From the NCBI GenBank assembly GCA_963675135.1, contig OY776130.1, positions 62,282,867 through 62,346,866 on the forward strand: a stretch of DNA of 64,000 bases, in the 5' to 3' direction. Shown here piece after piece: positions 34,301 to 43,888 of the stretch. A program made the position numbers and the translations under genes. The stretch's first letter is position 1, and each line of letters begins with the position of its first letter. Under the pieces are notes generated by a model that saw nothing but the letters and a program-made list of their open reading frames with translations, ran no database searches and was not told the origin of the DNA. Source of the DNA: Galeopsis tetrahit (Eukaryota > Streptophyta > Magnoliopsida > Lamiales > Lamiaceae).

Positions 34301-35589
34301 GCTTGCGCCAATTAGACGTTAAGAATGCTTTTCTGAATGGTGTTCTCACAAAACCCGTCTTTATGGCCCAGCCTCCCGGTTTCATGGATCCTAAGTTTCC
34401 AGATCATGTTTGTCGCTTGAAGAAGGCTCTTTATGGTCTTCGCCAAGCCCCCTTGGCATGGTTTCATCGGTTTAGCACCTTCTTGCTTTCGATCGGTTTT
34501 CTTGCTAGCCGTGCCGACTCTTCTCTTTTTATACTCCATAGTGGCCGATTCATCATTTATCTCCTCCTGTATGTTGACGACATTATTGTTACAGGAAATG
34601 ATCCGCCTTTCTTGGATCGCTTCATCACTCGTGTTCACAAGGAGTTTGCTATCAAGGACCTTGGCAATCTGAACTATTTTTTGGGCCTTGAGATCACTAG
34701 CACTTCTACTGGTATTTTCTTGGGTCAGGCCAAGTATGCCCGTGATATACTCGATCGTGCTGCCGTCACTGATTCAAAATCGATCTCGACCCCCTTAGCA
34801 GCCGGCCAAACTCTAGTCTCAACGGGTGCACCGTTCCCGGATCCGACACTTTATAGGTCTTTAGTTGGGGCTCTTCAGTATCTCACGATTACTAGACCTG
34901 ATTTATCCTATGCTGTCAATTTGGTCAGTCAGTTTCTTCATGCCCCTACTATTGATCATTTTTCGGCTGTTAAGCGTATACTTCGTTATGTTAAGGGCAC
35001 TTCTCAGTTTGGCCTTTCCTTTGTCCGACGGGCTGATAAAGGTATTCTTGGATATTCGGATGCTGATTGGGCTCGCTGTGTTGAGACGCGTCGTTCCACA
35101 TACGGTTACTCTATTTATTTGGGTGGGTCCCTTGTTTCTTGGAGTGCAAAGAAACAACCCACTGTGGCTCGTTCAAGCTGTGAATCCGAGTATCGTGCCA
35201 TGGCCAATGCTGCAGTTGAAATTGTATGGGTTACCAATCTTCTTCGTGAGCTGCGTGCTTTGCCCTCCTCTTGTCCAGTTCTCCTTTGTGACAACAAGAG
35301 TGCGATCTTTCTTAGTCAGAATCTTGTGGCTCACAAACGTGCCAAACACATTGATCTCGACGTACACTTTGTTCGTGAATTGGTTTCCTCCGGTCGTCTT
35401 GCAACCAAGTTTGTTCCCTCCGAATTGCAAGTGGCCGACATTTTCACCAAGGGTTTGCCTCGCCCAGCCTTTGAATTTCTTCGTTCCAAGCTCTGCGTTT
35501 GTTCAAATCCCACGCTTCGCTTGAAGGGAGGTGATAGGAATAAGGATCCGATTATTATGGAAGGAGATCACACCTTTGACTTTACTTGA
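31393..35589 (+). CDS. Copia Gag-Pol polyprotein, apparently intact
   Basis: One frame of 1398 residues from ATG 31393. The frame stays open back to 31147, but earlier ATGs lie in or near the 5' LTR, so the first ATG of the internal region is preferred. In order: a Gag domain (LSSSNFLLWRNQVVSM), a CCHC zinc knuckle from residue 274 (CQICREKGHYAGRC), aspartic protease (D321-T-G), a pre-integrase motif (LWHLRLGH), an integrase core with D514 in HCDLWG and the following DGGTEF, reverse transcriptase with YVDD at 1060, and RNase H with D1223 in GYSDADW and a later CDNKSA. The order integrase before reverse transcriptase defines Ty1-copia. The stop lies 58 bp inside the 3' LTR, so the last 19 codons are LTR sequence. 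Confidence 0.95.
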   Translation: MADTPKDTIPVAQLSHMLTIKLSSSNFLLWRNQVVSMLQSHDLFGYVDGSVPTPSREITDEKDAKIPNPEYAKWFSKDQRILSLILSSLTEESMAEVLGCSSSRAAWEALDSAFSYSSTARAYHLKRELLSLRKGSLSVDEYGRKFKLICDHLSAIGKSVDEVDKSHYFLRGLGPQFTNLCDVRMAMVPVPPFRDLVHQAKAYDSLNTAMNDAPPAAFHSHRRDSSNRPPGRSFSAAKPGNPIFRPHNSRGQPSVDRRSYDRNTSDRPPFVPKCQICREKGHYAGRCSERFNNAVNSDAANLAKAFGVSCRTFDSPDWCVDTGASAHMTANPHDLDSCASYIGNGDVVVGNGASLNISHIGTCSLANDVKLLDVLVVPHITRNLLSISKLTSNYTVDVVFSDKMFTIQNRVTKAPLARGRCANGLYFLENGHPALVSALKSNKLKASFTLWHLRLGHVPFSIIKLLNSLGQLSVTSVLPDPSPCSSCQFAKSKHLSFQLNNKRASKVLDLIHCDLWGPAPFTSSDGYKYYVVFVDDYSRFSWMYPLVPKSDFYDTLVRFHKFVCTQFSGQVKEFQSDGGTEFINARVRQFFDQQGIRHRISCPYTPQQNGRAERKHRHIVETGLSMMFHAHVPAPFLFDAFAAATYVINRIPSSVLDNKSPFELLFHAPPHYDNFRPFGCRVYPYLRDYSSNKLSPRSRSCIFLGYNVNHKGYRCYDPDSSRIFITRHATFDESCFPFSGNLSSTSTAMPNDICIFTDFSRISAPCAPCLFDDEAPAGPSLSEPAAQNPPIAPDIPTSPAGEQALPTPPALGPTLTQPPVSSRPPQPQHTSLHPMVTRAKSGIFKPKYPILVASTGLLSALTSSTVPRGFKSAAKSPEWLAAMQEEIDALHNNHTWDLVPRPPDANIVGSKWVFRTKFHSDGSIERHKARLVAQGFTQIPGLDFSHTFSPVVKAATVRIIIALAVHNNWGLRQLDVKNAFLNGVLTKPVFMAQPPGFMDPKFPDHVCRLKKALYGLRQAPLAWFHRFSTFLLSIGFLASRADSSLFILHSGRFIIYLLLYVDDIIVTGNDPPFLDRFITRVHKEFAIKDLGNLNYFLGLEITSTSTGIFLGQAKYARDILDRAAVTDSKSISTPLAAGQTLVSTGAPFPDPTLYRSLVGALQYLTITRPDLSYAVNLVSQFLHAPTIDHFSAVKRILRYVKGTSQFGLSFVRRADKGILGYSDADWARCVETRRSTYGYSIYLGGSLVSWSAKKQPTVARSSCESEYRAMANAAVEIVWVTNLLRELRALPSSCPVLLCDNKSAIFLSQNLVAHKRAKHIDLDVHFVRELVSSGRLATKFVPSELQVADIFTKGLPRPAFEFLRSKLCVCSNPTLRLKGGDRNKDPIIMEGDHTFDFT

Positions 35590-35728
35590 TATACTCTAGA
35601 TTATTTAGGAAAATATCTTTTGTAAATATTGTCTTTGATCTTTTCCTTGTATACTGTAAACCCTTTTCCTATATATTCAACTTTTACATCAACACCTCAT
35701 TAACGGTGATTGATTACCAATTCTCTCA
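35532..35728 (+). repeat. 3' LTR of the copia element
   Basis: 197 bp. It also encodes the C-terminus and stop codon of the polyprotein, and would supply the polyadenylation region. Confidence 0.95.
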
Positions 35729-35733
35729 CCTAT

Positions 35734-38700
35734 TAAATTGTTTTGCAATAGATAAGTTTTAATGAAATGTATTTTTGTTATTCATCGAAATCTCTCTCTT
35801 AATATTCCATCCTTTTTTTCCTTACTTAAAAAAAAAATAAAAAAATCCATATTTTTCAAGAATGGATATGAGACAGTTCTAATTAAAATTCAGTATCTAA
35901 CCAAATATAGGATGGCAGCATCTTTTTTTTTTTTTTTTTTTGCATGGCATCTTGCAGATTTATGTCCCAACCAATCCAAGTTTTATATCCCAAAAATTGG
36001 CACAAAAATATTTAAATCCAGGAATATTATTAAAACAAAACATAAAAAAATATTCAAAATATTGCAATTTCATTTTTAAAACTTTTATAACCTTTTTTTA
36101 TTATTGAGGTTAAAAAAATTACTGATTATATTGTCGAGACAATGAATAACGATGGTCATTAATATTTTACCTATAAAAAGTGTGAGATGAGCTAATAATA
36201 AAAGGCCAGAGATTGGTATTGTTTTGCTATTTTAGGTCTATATTCTGATCATATTTATATTCATACAATTTACAGCAACTGCAGAAATATTATTTCTAAT
36301 AGGAAATATTATAAATGCATGGGCATAAATGTGGCAGATATTTTTGGATTTAACATTAGCATAAATGGTATGAGAAGCAGCTATAGATGTGCTATTTTCT
36401 GAATCGTTAAATTTCATTTAATTTGAAAAAAGAACTCTAAATAAGCAATTTCTCTATTCCCTTAAATATACAGTTGTGAATTGATCTCATAAACTATATT
36501 TCATGATATTACATCTCAATTTAATTTGATTATATTCAGTTATATATAAAGATTAATAAGTACTCTCTCCCTCCTTTCCTTTTTATTTGACGTCTTAGTA
36601 ATTCTTGGTGAAATTAAGGATACATAATTACAAATTCGATTTTTATTAATCATTCTATCATGTGAAAAAAAAAAAAAGTAAGTTAAAATTATGACAATAA
36701 AAGGTTATGAAATTAAAAGGAAAAAAAAAGTTATAAGTTCACAAGTCAAACTAGAGGTCAGGGTGAATCGAAATTGGTACACCCCTGAAAATCACCTACC
36801 AAGTAAAACGATTAAAGAGTCCGAAAAAACTGATCAAAATGAGGAGCACGAGACAGGATGAAGGATCTATGGTGGGTCAAAAGCATCGCCTCATCTGTCC
36901 TTGAACTTGGAGACACGAATCATTTCATTGTCGAGCCCTGTCGAAGAGCTGACAGTGTAGTCCGTGCGGACTCTAGTCACCACTGTTTCCTATGATAGCG
37001 TTGTCCGAGATTTGTTGATGGGATACGCTCCCCCCAAGCACCTTGTGGCATCTGAGTTTCTCTGTGGAGCGGTTCGAGGTCGCCCGGATAGGGGCAAAAG
37101 CGTTGTTGGCCGACGGTTTCAATGATGCAGCAGCCTCCAAATCCTGGGTGTTGCTGACCGCATTAGCCGTAGGCTCCAGAAAAATATTTGTGGGCTCATC
37201 CGTACATGGAGCATCGAGTCTGGAGAAAGAGTTGCTTATTGGGACCTGATCGAAAGGAAGAGTAATTAAAAGTTAAGGGGTCAATTTACAAATGAGTTTG
37301 TTATTGTACGAAAACGACGTGTTAGATAAAAATAAAAGTAAGTAATTTATCGCTATTTAAAATGATAAAATTCACAACTTAACGAGTTATGGATTGAGTA
37401 ATATATTCAGATTTTTTATTAGAATAATTTTAAAAAATTCATGAAATTTACACCTTTTCAAGTTTGTCTAGTGATTTTAATTTTTATAATTAGATACACG
37501 ATTTTTTTATTTAAGTTATCCTATCAAGCAATCACATGCATTATTTTGCGGCAATTAATACTAATGTGGCTGTCTTTAAAATTTAAAAGAAAAGGTTGTA
37601 AATTAAATAATACTACTACGATTTTTCCAAAGAGTTTTTGCCTGTCTGTCTTGTCCACGATAAGTTGTCTGAAAATAATTTTGAACTAATTTGAAGAAAA
37701 AAAAAATCATGTATTGATTCCCTAATTACGTGTGAAATTTAATAAATCGATCAATTCAGTGTTTAATTTTTTTTTATTTCTTTTGATTCATGATTTAAAA
37801 AACAAAAAACTACGGATTACTAATTTAGAACCTGAAAGATATATTCAGGAACTCACAATTTTAATTTCCATTCGATTGCGACCTTCTATGTTAATAAAAT
37901 GAAAAAAAAAAAATGAGAATATTAATTTATTCCTTTCATCTCTTACTCAAGAACTCATAATGTATGAAATGCTTAGCATTATTATTGAAGATAAAAGTGA
38001 GAGTAATAAAGATTTTTCAAATTTTTGAGTAATAATCTTTTTTTTTGTTGCGTTGAAATATTTTAAAAGGATAGTTAAAATGTTTATTTACTATTTTAAG
38101 TATAAGTCAAGTTAGAGACCTCAAAAATAACAAAATGGATCATTAAGTTGAAAACAAGGGAAATATTAAACATAGTCTTAATATTTTGAACTCTTAATTT
38201 ATATATTCTATATTTCGAACTTGAGAATTGATTGTTTTTTAATGAAAAAATAATGTTGCTTGGATTTAAAAAATAATGTGTATAATATTATGTGACACAT
38301 ATACACACACGTTCTCTGGTGAGCCACATATCATTTGTTCATTGAAGAAAAAAAATATGTATCGAATTAAAACAACATCAAGTTCCATAATTTTAAATAT
38401 TGTGATTAAATTGAGATTGAGTGTCGTGAATTTATATGCTGTAAACCTTATTTAAAAAAAAACGATGTGAACAAACATGAAATTTTATTTAGATTGATAA
38501 AGAAAATTATAAATTGGTAAAAGGAATTGGATAAATAAAGTAAAAATAAGAAAATGATACTATTTCTAATATGGTAAGGAAATTAAAAGGGTTTTAATAA
38601 CAAGTAGGAGTATTAAGAAAAATGGCGTTTGTAGGTGCCTGAGCTATGCACATGAAAAGTAGAGGGGAAAAGAGTTTTGTGGCAGCGCAATTAATTCATG

Positions 38701-38800
38701 AATAGACAAAAGACGCGTGTCTTGTCGTTTCCCCTGCCCCTCTCTCTCTCCCCTCTTTCTCTCTCTCTCTACAACTACAACTAGTGCTCCACTACTCCCT
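35734..38800. other. A+T-rich intergenic DNA with one G+C-richer patch
   Basis: Mostly non-coding A+T-rich sequence with T- and A-runs (for example 35922-35941 and 36666-36676). A lone CTCTCTCCCTCC end at about 36562 may be a truncated MITE. The patch at 36960-37250 is listed separately. The last 100 bp form a CT-rich stretch leading into the bHLH leader. Confidence 0.55.
36960..37250 (-). pseudogene. Unidentified protein-like fragment
   Basis: The minus strand is open from about 37250 down to a TAG near 36976, roughly 90 codons without an ATG start. The translation is Ser/Asn/Ala-rich with natural-looking composition (for example IFLEPTANAVSNTQDLEAAA). Base composition is far richer in G+C than the flanks. 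It could be the tail of a lost gene or transposon protein. I do not recognise it. Confidence 0.3.
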
Positions 38801-38987
38801 TTCCCATTTCAATCTCTCTTCTCTTCACATATAATCCTAACAAATTCCCAATTCTCAATCAGGTATCATATTTTCTTCACAATATCTTCTATTCCGTTTA
38901 ATGATTTGATGTTTTCTCATCTTATTCCCCTTCTATTTGCAGTTGACTTTCCAATTTGATTGATTTGAGAATCTCAAACAATTAAAA
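38733..38987 (+). promoter_or_regulatory. CT-rich leader of the bHLH gene, possible 5' UTR intron
   Basis: A CT-rich patch (38733-38772) of the kind found around plant transcription starts is followed by a potential intron: GT at 38863 (CAG|GTATCA) to AG at 38941-38942 (TATTTGCAG). No TATA box was evident at the expected distance. Confidence 0.4.
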
Positions 38988-39572
38988 ATGGCCGAATCCT
39001 CTTCAAATTCCTCAAGGAAACGGAGAAAAATCGCGCCGGAAAATCTCACCGGACTTTCAACAGAACCGGCCCGGCCCAGATGGCGGACCGAGACCGAACA
39101 ACAAATCTATTCATCGAAACTCGTCCACGCCCTTCGCCACCTCCGCCGCCCTGAATCTGCCGCCGCCACCGGCGCCGCCGTCCGCGACGCCGCAGATCGG
39201 GTACTAGCGGTCTCCGCCAAAGGCAAAACCCGATGGAGCCGAGCTATCCTCACCAGCCGGCTCAGCCTCCGCCTCGCTCACAACAACAAAAGGCACAAAA
39301 AGGCGGCTAAACCGGCAACCACCGGTTCGCGGTTAAAAAAACCGGCGGCGCCGAAGAAACTCCCGCCGTTGCAGCGGAAGGTAAAGGTGTTGAGCCGATT
39401 GGTCCCTGGTTGCCGGAAAATCTCGCTTCCTAACCTTCTAGAAGAAACGTCTGATTATATTGCGGCGTTGGAAATGCAAGTCAAAGCTATGACTTTTATC
39501 ACGGGCCTACTTAATGGCGGCGCCTCCGCCGCGGCATTCGGCGCCGCCGACCAGCATTTTAGTTCGGCTTAG
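38988..39572 (+). CDS. Atypical bHLH regulator of the AIF / bHLH147-150 group
   Basis: Single exon, 194 residues, G+C-rich compared with its surroundings. The N-terminus has a basic patch (SRKRRKIAPE), then RWRTETEQQIYSSKLVHALR (31-50) and AVRDAADRVLAVSAKGKTRWSRAIL (64-88), a pair of blocks I associate with the AIF and bHLH149 group. A helix-loop-helix follows at about 128-172 (QRKVKVLSRLVPGCRKISLP, EETSDYIAALEMQVKAM). The HLH lacks the Glu/Arg set needed for E-box contact, so members dimerise with other HLH proteins and restrain growth promoters, for example in brassinosteroid responses. That role is from the family, not visible here. The gene stands alone, with an Ala-rich variable C-terminus. 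It most resembles bHLH149/AIF4, but orthology needs a tree. Confidence 0.92.
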   Translation: MAESSSNSSRKRRKIAPENLTGLSTEPARPRWRTETEQQIYSSKLVHALRHLRRPESAAATGAAVRDAADRVLAVSAKGKTRWSRAILTSRLSLRLAHNNKRHKKAAKPATTGSRLKKPAAPKKLPPLQRKVKVLSRLVPGCRKISLPNLLEETSDYIAALEMQVKAMTFITGLLNGGASAAAFGAADQHFSSA

Positions 39573-41838
39573 GTGGTTTTTTTATTCGGTTTTAAATTTT
39601 ATTTTTGGGGTTACATTTTTTAAATTAAAGCCTATGTTAATAATTGATATATTATTCATGTATTTTATATGATGTAAATTTGCCTGCATTGCCGTACCCT
39701 TTTTTTGTTGAGGTGTTTTTTAGTTAATTTAATTTATTCTTTGGTTTTTATAATTGAAACATGCCAACCCATACATTGGTTTTTTTTAATAATCTTAAGG
39801 TCATTTCATGTGATTTCCACTACTTGTAGAATTATTATATTTCTAAACTTATCCATTTCCTTATTTTAACATGGAAATACGGCATTAATGAAATACAGGG
39901 TAAGTGAAAAGGTCAAAAGGCATGTATTATTTAAAAGTATTTGGTTAACAGAGTAGCACGAACTTTTATTTTGTGGTTATGTCCAATTTTAGGACAATAA
40001 TCAGGTTTAATGAAGTGGACCTTAAGTTTTCCATCGGTACAGACTATGATGCAATCCAATTTAGGCGGCCAAATGATTTCGTTTCTCCTAATTTTAAAAG
40101 AATCCTATTGTGTTTTTTTTTTTACCACAAATGCACATCTATCAAGACATAGATAAATCATCGCAATCGCATGGGACGGTGTTGTGTGAAATAGTCAACG
40201 AACCAGAATATACGTATTCGTAGTATCTTGAGGACGATTCCGTCCCAATTTTGTATAATCATTTTGAAGTTAGACCACAAATATTCATTCAAATTTGATA
40301 AGGATAAGTGACTATAATTGATGCATGTTAAAAAGGTTAGGAAATAGGAGGATACCCCACAAGGCTAGGGATTGAAATAGGAAAAATGATCCAAAAGAAA
40401 GATAGGTAAATATTGGGGTATCCATGTGAGGCAACCCCACCCACTTATGGCACATGTTAGATGCCCCTATTCTACATTCAAAACTCTTTCCACTTTATCC
40501 TTATTGCATTCACAAACAAACTTCACCTCTTTTTTATACTTTCTTCAATTTAATATTAATTATTAATGTTGTAATCCAAATTTATACATAAAATTTCAGA
40601 TTTGAAATACAATAAATAATATTTTATTGAAGTATATTCAAAGTGGTTATTTTGTGGGTCGATATGGTCTAGACAACAATTATATATATTTTAGACGTAT
40701 TGTGTTTTTTTAATAATATGTAGCATAGTAGAATAAAGTATTATTTTGTTGATATGGCGTTCTCATAAGCCAAAACAATATTCAAGGTTATAAATTATAT
40801 AAAAGACAAGAATTTGTATAAAACGGTGTTATACATGAGAATTGAAATGAGTTAACATCTCTCTCACACATCTATATATTTGTGAACTTATGACTATACC
40901 TTAATCATGTTTTAAAATAAAGTGAAGGATAAATCTTTAAAGTGGAGTCATGTCTTAATTCTCATGCATAAGACTGTCTTACACATGAGTCTCTCTACAA
41001 ATAATATTTCATCGTGTATTTTTATTATACAATAATATGAGTTATGTATTGTTGATTATTGATTTGTCGAGGTCGATTTAATGGTTGAACGTGTAGCCGA
41101 AGGTGATTCTCAACTAATCAATAATCAAACAAAGATAATAAATGGCTAGGTATGAGTAATGAGGAAAAGAGTTATGAAAATTTATGAATTTCCCTCTTAA
41201 ATGCTATTTGGAAGTTTGATTGTATAGATGATAGAGTGTACTAAAACATTCACTACACAACCCTTTATTCTAAGGTTAAGTGTGTTATATATTTACAATG
41301 AATACAATATTTAACTAATTGAACCGATCCCAACCTTTCATTTTAAGGTTGAGATCTCAGTCTTACACAGGTGTAAAAAGAAATGGAAAATATGGAGAGA
41401 TGTTCCTCATTGAAAATGTTCCTCAAATGATGCATTAAGAGTAACATACAGGCCAATCAATGAGCCTAAGTGCTGTAGTTTTGACCATTTTCATGACATT
41501 GCTCGCCGCTACACTTGAGATGACTGGTGGATCGGGAGGTTGTTTTGCTAGTCTTTGGCATTGGAGTCCAAATCGATCGTGTATATAACAATTTTGGACC
41601 AGTTTTCTTAGACATCCGATCGATGATGGACAGATTTGTGGGAGTTCTGAGATTTTGTGTTTCTAAGGTTTGCTTAGGGACTTTGTCATCGTCCCCTCCT
41701 GCCTAGCCTCAAAAGGGCTAATCGGCGGATAACTTCATGGGAGGAGTCTCCGGAGCAATTGTGGATAAAAGTTATCCATTTTCTCCAAAGGTGGAGATCT
41801 CCAACCTGCCTTTCGAATTTTGGAAGTAAAGGTCCAAT
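39573..41838. other. Intergenic DNA, no gene seen
   Basis: Begins with the bHLH 3' flank. TTGATTATTGATT at about 41051 faces an inverted partner near 41120. A moderately G+C-rich stretch (about 41450-41830) has no frame longer than a few dozen codons. No element ends were resolved. Confidence 0.5.
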
Positions 41839-42855
41839 TGTTGATTATCGATTTGTCAAGACCGATTATAATTATTGTCAAGTTTTAACCAAAGTAAGTA
41901 TCACGTTTTATTCACATGTGATTGTTTTATATAAACAACATTGTTTAGTTATTGTGAGGTTTATCTCAAATCTCTAAAGATCAAATGAGTTCAACTCATC
42001 TGGTAGGATCAGGTAGATTCTAGTCTGCTACTGTTCTCGTCTGTTGGGCGGATCAGATGAGGTACTTAGCTAATAGAAGTTTTCTGATAGACTCAGCTGT
42101 TGGGCGTATCAACTGGAGGAGTCAGACAAGTTAACTTAGACCAGATCAGATGAGGTGGAGGAGTCCAAATCAGATGAGATGGTGTTGCTTAGAATCAGAC
42201 GAGATGGGAAGACAAGTAGAGGTCGGACCAGATCAGTCGAGTTCCGTTTGTAGAGTTAATTTTTGGCTAAGTGTTGGTCATCAGAAGAGTAGAACAAGAA
42301 GAGGGAGGTCTTCTGGTCAATCTTCTGATGATGTCGTCTGTTTGCGAAAACAAGTGAAGGGTAAAGAAGTCATTTCAGATTGGGTCACGCTGAAAGTGTG
42401 AGTTTGTTACATGGTTGTAACAGAATCCAGCTGGCAACGGAGCACGCTTCCAACACACGCTGAAATCACCATTGGCATCTATAAATACCCATTACTTGTC
42501 ATTTGTAATCTTTGACGCCTGCGAGCATTCGTTTTGATAGTAGAGAGTTCACGAGAGAAGTGAGGATAAATTCCCTTTCCGAGTGATGAGTGTGTAAACA
42601 TCTCTTGTACTAATCAAATTGAAGTCGTGTGTTCAGTGGATGTAGATCACGTTGATCGAACCACTTAAATCTTCTTGTGCTCTGTTTTCTGTTTTCGTTT
42701 ATATTTGTGAATTGTCATTCTTTGTTGGATTGTATTTGTGGTTGATTGTTTTACTTGTGATTGGAGACGTCTAATCAAAGTGGAATTATCATGATAGTTA
42801 TATTAACTTACCATTGTTACTATTTTAATTTTGTCTGACTAGTCACCACCGTTTC
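41839..42855 (+). mobile_element. Probable degenerate copia LTR
   Basis: TATAAATACC at about 42480 is followed after about 150 bp by GTGGATGTAG and CGAACCACTTAAATCTTC. The same arrangement is seen in the solo LTR at 12294-13591 (GTGGACGTAG, then CGAACCACTATAAATCTC). A TGTTGATT start at 41839 is plausible. No matching TSD or 3' end could be found, so limits are approximate and the copy may be truncated. Confidence 0.5.
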
Positions 42856-42889
42856 TTATTCTCTCACATAATTATAAATAAAACACTGA

Positions 42890-43427
42890 AAAAATAAAAT
42901 ATGAGGATTGTGGAATTCCCCGTAAGGATTACAGGGATCCCCGAGATGGGCCGGGATAGTTATTTCTCCGTTTCACCTCGTTAATATTTATAGTTCTATA
43001 CCGGAAGAGATTCAAATCCGAAATGAAATGCAGGATCCAATTGTAAGTGGCAGACCGACCCATTGTCAATTTTGTTTGGGATTGAGAGATGTGAATGAAG
43101 AGTAAGGTCGCCATCAAGGGTAAGTGTTAGAGCCAAGACATGCTAATTATGATGCTTATCAACCTTAGATCAAGGACCACATACACATTACATACATACA
43201 CACACATACAGTGTGTGTATTTTTTGTCTTCACTATTAGTAATTGGTTTGTAGATATATATATAAGTATGTATGTATAATAAATAAAACAATAATGGCAG
43301 GCCCTTTTTGCCCACATGCATTCATGTGAGTATGATGAATAATGAGTCAGCGTTACTCGACAATCTCATTCTCCCATCATCATGCTTCCAATTTCCAAAT
43401 ACATCATGTGTACCCCGTATATAAATA
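42890..43427. other. Spacer with a possible decayed MITE
   Basis: GGAATTCCCCGTAAGG and GGGATCCCCGAGATGGGCC at 42911-42952 resemble GGGGAT-rich termini of dispersed plant MITEs. No opposite end was found. CA/TA simple repeats lie at about 43190-43275. Confidence 0.35.
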
Positions 43428-43886
43428 CTCCCTCCGTTGCACAACTGTTTACACATTTATCTTATTTGTTCGTCCCACAATTATTTGCACACTCATAAAA
43501 GAAAACTCTTCCATAAACCTAACTCTCACCATATTCACATATATTTACATAAAATGCAATTACTTTTACACCTTTTTCGATCATCTTTTTACTTTATTCA
43601 TATAACTTTACAAAATTACCCATCATCACTCCACTCTTTCTTAAAAAGTGTGTCAATTTTGTAGTTCAAACACCTATGGGACAGAGAAAGTATTAATTAG
43701 TCAATTTCTCTCAATAAAAACTACTCAATTTTCTTTTTTCGTCGGTTTGAAAAGTGCTCTTCCTCACATTTTATTATATTTTTCTCTCTCTTTTAATCAC
43801 ACAACCTCTAATACATCTACTTATTATATCATATTTCTTAAATTTTATGCCCAAAGCTCCAGGTAGCTTTCACTGGACGGAGGGAG
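43428..43886. mobile_element. Stowaway-like MITE(s)
   Basis: TA-CTCCCTCCGTTGCACAAC at left and GGACGGAGGGAG-TA at right bound 459 bp. An internal inverted terminus (CACCTATGGGACAGAGAAAG near 43672) pairs with the left end, so this may be one MITE of about 265 bp joined to the end of a second. Confidence 0.65.
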
Positions 43887-43888
43887 TA

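Larger units (their letters stand above)
31093..35728 (+). mobile_element. Full-length young Ty1-copia retrotransposon
   Basis: Two 197-bp LTRs (31093-31289 and 35532-35728) begin TGATAGG and end TCTCA, and differ at a single base (31198 A, 35637 G). CCTAT flanks both sides (31088-31092, 35729-35733). The primer-binding site TGGTATCAGCC at 31290 matches the start of the site complementary to initiator tRNA-Met, and the polypurine tract AAGGGAGG ends at 35531. Total length is 4636 bp. Short LTRs and compact size suit the Ale/Retrofit lineage, by general knowledge only. It may still be mobile, because no break was seen in the coding frame. Confidence 0.96.

Noticed and set aside
31514..35524. 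Long alternative frames inside the copia element
   Set aside because: They are shadows of the intact Gag-Pol frame, which carries all the expected motifs.
31093..35728. An endogenous pararetrovirus or other integrated virus
   Set aside because: Domain order (integrase before reverse transcriptase), a tRNA-Met primer site, 5-bp TSD and LTRs fit a Ty1-copia retrotransposon; no movement or coat protein is present.
42911..43110. Organelle DNA insertion
   Set aside because: The G+C-richer stretch has no plastid or mitochondrial gene that I recognise and looks more like a decayed MITE.
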